A DNA stretch of 64,000 nucleotides. Source: an uncultured Paracoccaceae bacterium (lineage in GTDB: Bacteria; Pseudomonadota; Alphaproteobacteria; Rhodobacterales; Rhodobacteraceae). The DNA lies in the NCBI GenBank assembly GCA_947497985.1, contig CANMIX010000005.1, positions 186,001 to 250,000 of the forward strand. Reading direction: 5' to 3'. Shown here one piece after another: positions 61,881-64,000 of the stretch. Each line of letters begins with the position of its first letter. The first letter of the stretch is position 1. Both the position numbers and the translations under genes were made by a program. The notes below the pieces were generated by a model that did no database searches, was not told the origin of the DNA, and worked only from the letters and a program-made list of their open reading frames with translations.

Positions 61881-62834
61881 ATGACCAAGCCTCCTTTTTC
61901 GTTCCAGCCTGTGTCTGCCATGGACGTGCCGCGATTTGCAGGCATGCCGACCTTTATGCGGCTGCCGCATGTTCCGATGGGGGCTGAGCATTTCGAGATG
62001 GTGGAGATTGGCCTTGTGGGGGTGCCTTGGGACACAGGCACCACCAATCGCCCCGGTGCACGTCACGGGCCGCGCCAGCTGCGGGATCTGTCGACGATGA
62101 TCCGGGCACGGCATCCGGTGTCCGGGATCGAACCCTTTGTGGCGCGCAATTGTGCGGACCTTGGCGATTGTCCGGTGAACCCTGCCGACACGATGGATAC
62201 GTTGGGGCGGGTGACAGACTATTTCACCGAGCTACATGCCGCCGGTATCACACCGCTGGTTGCGGGAGGCGACCATCTGATCACTTTGCCGGTGTTGCGG
62301 GGGCTGGCGCAGGATGGACCGTTGGGCATGATCCATTTTGATGCGCACACCGATCTGTTCGACAGCTATTTCAACGGCTGCAAATTCACCCACGGCACCC
62401 CGTTTCGCCGCGCGATTGAGGAAGGTCTGCTGGATCCCAAACGGATGATCCAGATTGGCATTCGTGGCACACGCGGTGGCGATGATGTGGAGTGGGGGCT
62501 GGAACAAGGCATTCGCATTGTCACCATCGAAGAGCTTTATGATACTGGGTTTGACGTGATCATGGCCGAGGCTCGACAGATTGTTGGCGACCAACCCACC
62601 TATGTGACCTTTGATATCGACAGTATCGATCCCGCCTTTGCGCCGGGCACTGGCACGCCTGAAATCGGTGGGTTTACATCGTTAGAGGCGCAACGGATGG
62701 TGCGCAAATTGCAGGGGCTGAACCTGGTCGGAGCCGATCTGGTGGAGGTCAGCCCGCCCTTTGATGCGTCTGGCGGGACGGCCTGGGTCGGGGCCTCGAT
62801 CATGTTTGAACTGCTCTGCGTGCTGGCCGCATAA
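61881..62834 (+). CDS. Agmatinase-family ureohydrolase (second copy)
   Basis: A 317-residue binuclear-Mn hydrolase with complete ligands: His132 (VAGGDHL), Asp154/His156/Asp158 (FDAHTD) and Asp245/Asp247 (TFDIDSIDPAFAPGTGT). It is clearly related to, but not a recent duplicate of, the gene at 19710-20693. It stands beside a MarR regulator gene and ahead of 4-hydroxyphenylpyruvate dioxygenase, not next to a transporter. Guanidinobutyrase or agmatinase function cannot be distinguished from the sequence. No clear ribosome-binding site precedes the ATG. Confidence 0.85.
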   Translation: MTKPPFSFQPVSAMDVPRFAGMPTFMRLPHVPMGAEHFEMVEIGLVGVPWDTGTTNRPGARHGPRQLRDLSTMIRARHPVSGIEPFVARNCADLGDCPVNPADTMDTLGRVTDYFTELHAAGITPLVAGGDHLITLPVLRGLAQDGPLGMIHFDAHTDLFDSYFNGCKFTHGTPFRRAIEEGLLDPKRMIQIGIRGTRGGDDVEWGLEQGIRIVTIEELYDTGFDVIMAEARQIVGDQPTYVTFDIDSIDPAFAPGTGTPEIGGFTSLEAQRMVRKLQGLNLVGADLVEVSPPFDASGGTAWVGASIMFELLCVLAA

Positions 62835-62994
62835 CCAATATTTGGGTTGAATCTCGCCGTGGCGTTTAACCCAAAAAGCGGTGTAAACGGCAAAACATGC
62901 TTAAATAATGGAACTTCCCCTTGGTATTTACGCGGAAACACGGATAATCCGCGCCAATGACCGGTAGAGGCCGGCTTAAGGGAAGGAGCAGGTC

Positions 62995-63513
62995 ATGGAG
63001 TTGATGGATGTAGAGGCGGCGCGTGTGCGTCTTGCGGCTTTGTCGCGGCTTGAGGTGCATCTGTCGTTTCGGATTTCGCGATTGTGCAAGCTGTTGGATA
63101 ATCACGCGATCAAGAACCTGAAACACCCCGATTTGAATCTGACGGATTACCGGATCCTGTTGGTGTTGGACATCTTTCAAGAGGCCAGCGCCGCTGAGCT
63201 GTCACGTTTGATGGTCATCGACCGGGCGCAGATCAGCCGATCCGTTGGCGCGTTGCGCAAGGCCGAATTCCTTACCGAACGCGGAGACCCAGGCAACAAA
63301 CGGCGCAAATTATTGTCGTTGACCGACAAGGGACGCGCGACGTTGGCTGAAGAAGAGCCATTTTTCACAGAACGCCAAAACATGTTCGAAGAGATGCTGT
63401 CCCCGGATGAGCTGTCGGGGTTGATGGTGGCAATCGACAGGCTGTCCCGGCATCTGGCGCAGGATCTGGACCAGCCACAGGCGATGCCGAGCTCCGAGGC
63501 AAAACTGCCCTGA
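62995..63513 (+). CDS. MarR family transcriptional regulator
   Basis: A 172-residue winged-helix protein. The recognition region is ASAAELSRLMVIDRAQISRSVGALRKAEFL, followed by the wing GDPGNKRRKLLSLTDKGRATL. AAGGAG lies seven bases before the ATG. It is convergent with the 4-hydroxyphenylpyruvate dioxygenase gene, which is a common neighbour in Roseobacters (HPPD-associated MarR). It may regulate tyrosine degradation genes; no operator was recognised. Confidence 0.9.
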   Translation: MELMDVEAARVRLAALSRLEVHLSFRISRLCKLLDNHAIKNLKHPDLNLTDYRILLVLDIFQEASAAELSRLMVIDRAQISRSVGALRKAEFLTERGDPGNKRRKLLSLTDKGRATLAEEEPFFTERQNMFEEMLSPDELSGLMVAIDRLSRHLAQDLDQPQAMPSSEAKLP

Positions 63514-63546
63514 TCCTCAGGAACAGGGCAGGTCTTGGGCAGGGCG

Positions 63547-64000
63547 CTATTTGCCCGCTTTTAAAACACCGCGCTGGATTTGGTCGGCCTCGATCGATTC
63601 AAACAAGGCCTTGAAGTTCCCTTCGCCAAACCCATCATCGCCTTTGCGCTGAATGAACTCAAAAAAGATCGGTCCGATCACGGTTTTTGAGAAGATTTGC
63701 AGCAGGATCCGTGTGGTGCCGCCGTCAACCACACCTTCGCCGTCGATCAGGATGCCGTATTTCATCATCTTGTCGATGGGTTCTTGGTGGTCAGTGACCC
63801 GGTCCTGGGACATGTCGTAATAGGTCTGCGGCGGTTTGGGCATGAATTTGATGCCATTGTCGGCAATCTGATCCACCGCGTCATAGATCCCTTCGGTGCC
63901 GACCGCGATGTGCTGAATGCCTTCGCCTTTGTAGCGGCGCAGATATTCTTCGATCTGGCTGGTCTCATCCGCGCTTTCGTTGATCGGGATGCGGATTTTG
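63547..64000 (-). CDS. hppD: 4-hydroxyphenylpyruvate dioxygenase, 3' part only
   Basis: The C-terminal 150 residues of a vicinal-oxygen-chelate dioxygenase run off the right edge; the start lies outside the window. Diagnostic segments are IQHIAVGTEGIYDAVDQI, with the second iron histidine, TTRILLQIFSKTVIGPIFFEFIQRKG, with the third ligand (Glu) and the C-terminal gating helix GFGEGNFKALFESIE. The enzyme converts 4-hydroxyphenylpyruvate to homogentisate in tyrosine degradation. It is read in the minus direction, convergent with the MarR gene. Confidence 0.93.
   Translation of the reverse strand, partial: KIRIPINESADETSQIEEYLRRYKGEGIQHIAVGTEGIYDAVDQIADNGIKFMPKPPQTYYDMSQDRVTDHQEPIDKMMKYGILIDGEGVVDGGTTRILLQIFSKTVIGPIFFEFIQRKGDDGFGEGNFKALFESIEADQIQRGVLKAGK

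Overview
The window looks like about 64 kb of a chromosome from a marine alphaproteobacterium of the Rhodobacterales (Roseobacter group). That inference rests on the gene families and moderately high GC, not on a marker gene: many ABC and TTT uptake systems, Tat-exported solute-binding proteins, an N-acyl-homoserine-lactone-type LuxR, a dacC-tmk-holB-tatD-MBL string, Gfo/Idh/MocA oxidoreductases and GcvA-like LysR regulators. No phage, transposase, CRISPR array or rRNA was seen. There are two tRNA genes, Leu(GAG) and Ser(UGA).

Region by region. (1) 1-4.1 kb: the end of an unknown protein, tRNA-Leu, and a GbsR/MarR-type regulator with a perfect 20-bp palindrome at its own start. A degenerate copy of the palindrome precedes the following pair, a DUF4166 protein and a membrane-anchored TIGR01777 epimerase. 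(2) 4.1-5.3 kb: a YcaQ-type DNA glycosylase. (3) 5.4-16.9 kb: a catabolic block. A flavin reductase and an LLM-type flavin monooxygenase are divergently transcribed. They are accompanied by two Gfo/Idh/MocA oxidoreductases, an alpha/beta hydrolase, an OsmC protein, a BKACE-type enzyme, an AEC carrier, a LysR regulator and a complete tripartite tricarboxylate transporter (TctB-TctA-TctC). (4) 17.0-18.7 kb: periplasmic glucan biosynthesis protein (OpgG/MdoG family). (5) 18.9-24.6 kb, minus strand: an operon with a polyamine-type ABC importer, an agmatinase-family ureohydrolase and a class II aldolase-like protein, followed by two GcvA-like LysR genes. (6) 26.6-35.3 kb: a membrane desaturase, a TIM-barrel isomerase, a 2-oxoglutarate/Fe(II) oxygenase, and a second polyamine-type ABC importer with a cysteine hydrolase and an unknown protein. 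(7) 35.2-41.6 kb: an MBL hydrolase, a DEAD-box RNA helicase with a repeat-rich tail, about 1 kb of AT-rich apparently non-coding DNA, and a methyl-accepting chemotaxis protein. (8) 41.7-50.1 kb: an H-type lectin protein, a MerR regulator with a SnoaL-like partner and a classical 19-bp-spacer promoter, an inositol-phosphatase-like enzyme, prs, an HCCA isomerase-like protein, a YcgN-type protein, ribF, a structured non-coding stretch, a MaoC-like protein, a HAD hydrolase and a solo LuxR. (9) 50.1-55.7 kb: a lux-box-like palindrome, two paralogous secreted proteins, family II pyrophosphatase, a lipoprotein, a class A beta-lactamase with all catalytic residues, and a second AEC carrier. (10) 55.7-61.3 kb, minus strand: SPOR lipoprotein, dacC, tmk, holB, tatD and an MBL hydrolase as a tight housekeeping operon. 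(11) 61.5-64.0 kb: tRNA-Ser, a second agmatinase-family enzyme, a MarR regulator, and the 3' part of 4-hydroxyphenylpyruvate dioxygenase running off the right edge.

The strongest leads are the uncharacterised flavin-monooxygenase/TTT catabolic block, the paired polyamine-type transport clusters flanking a desaturase and 2OG oxygenase, and three regulatory sites read directly from sequence: the GbsR-type palindromes, the MerR promoter and the lux-box-like palindrome. Functions are assigned from recognisable motifs only; no database search was possible.
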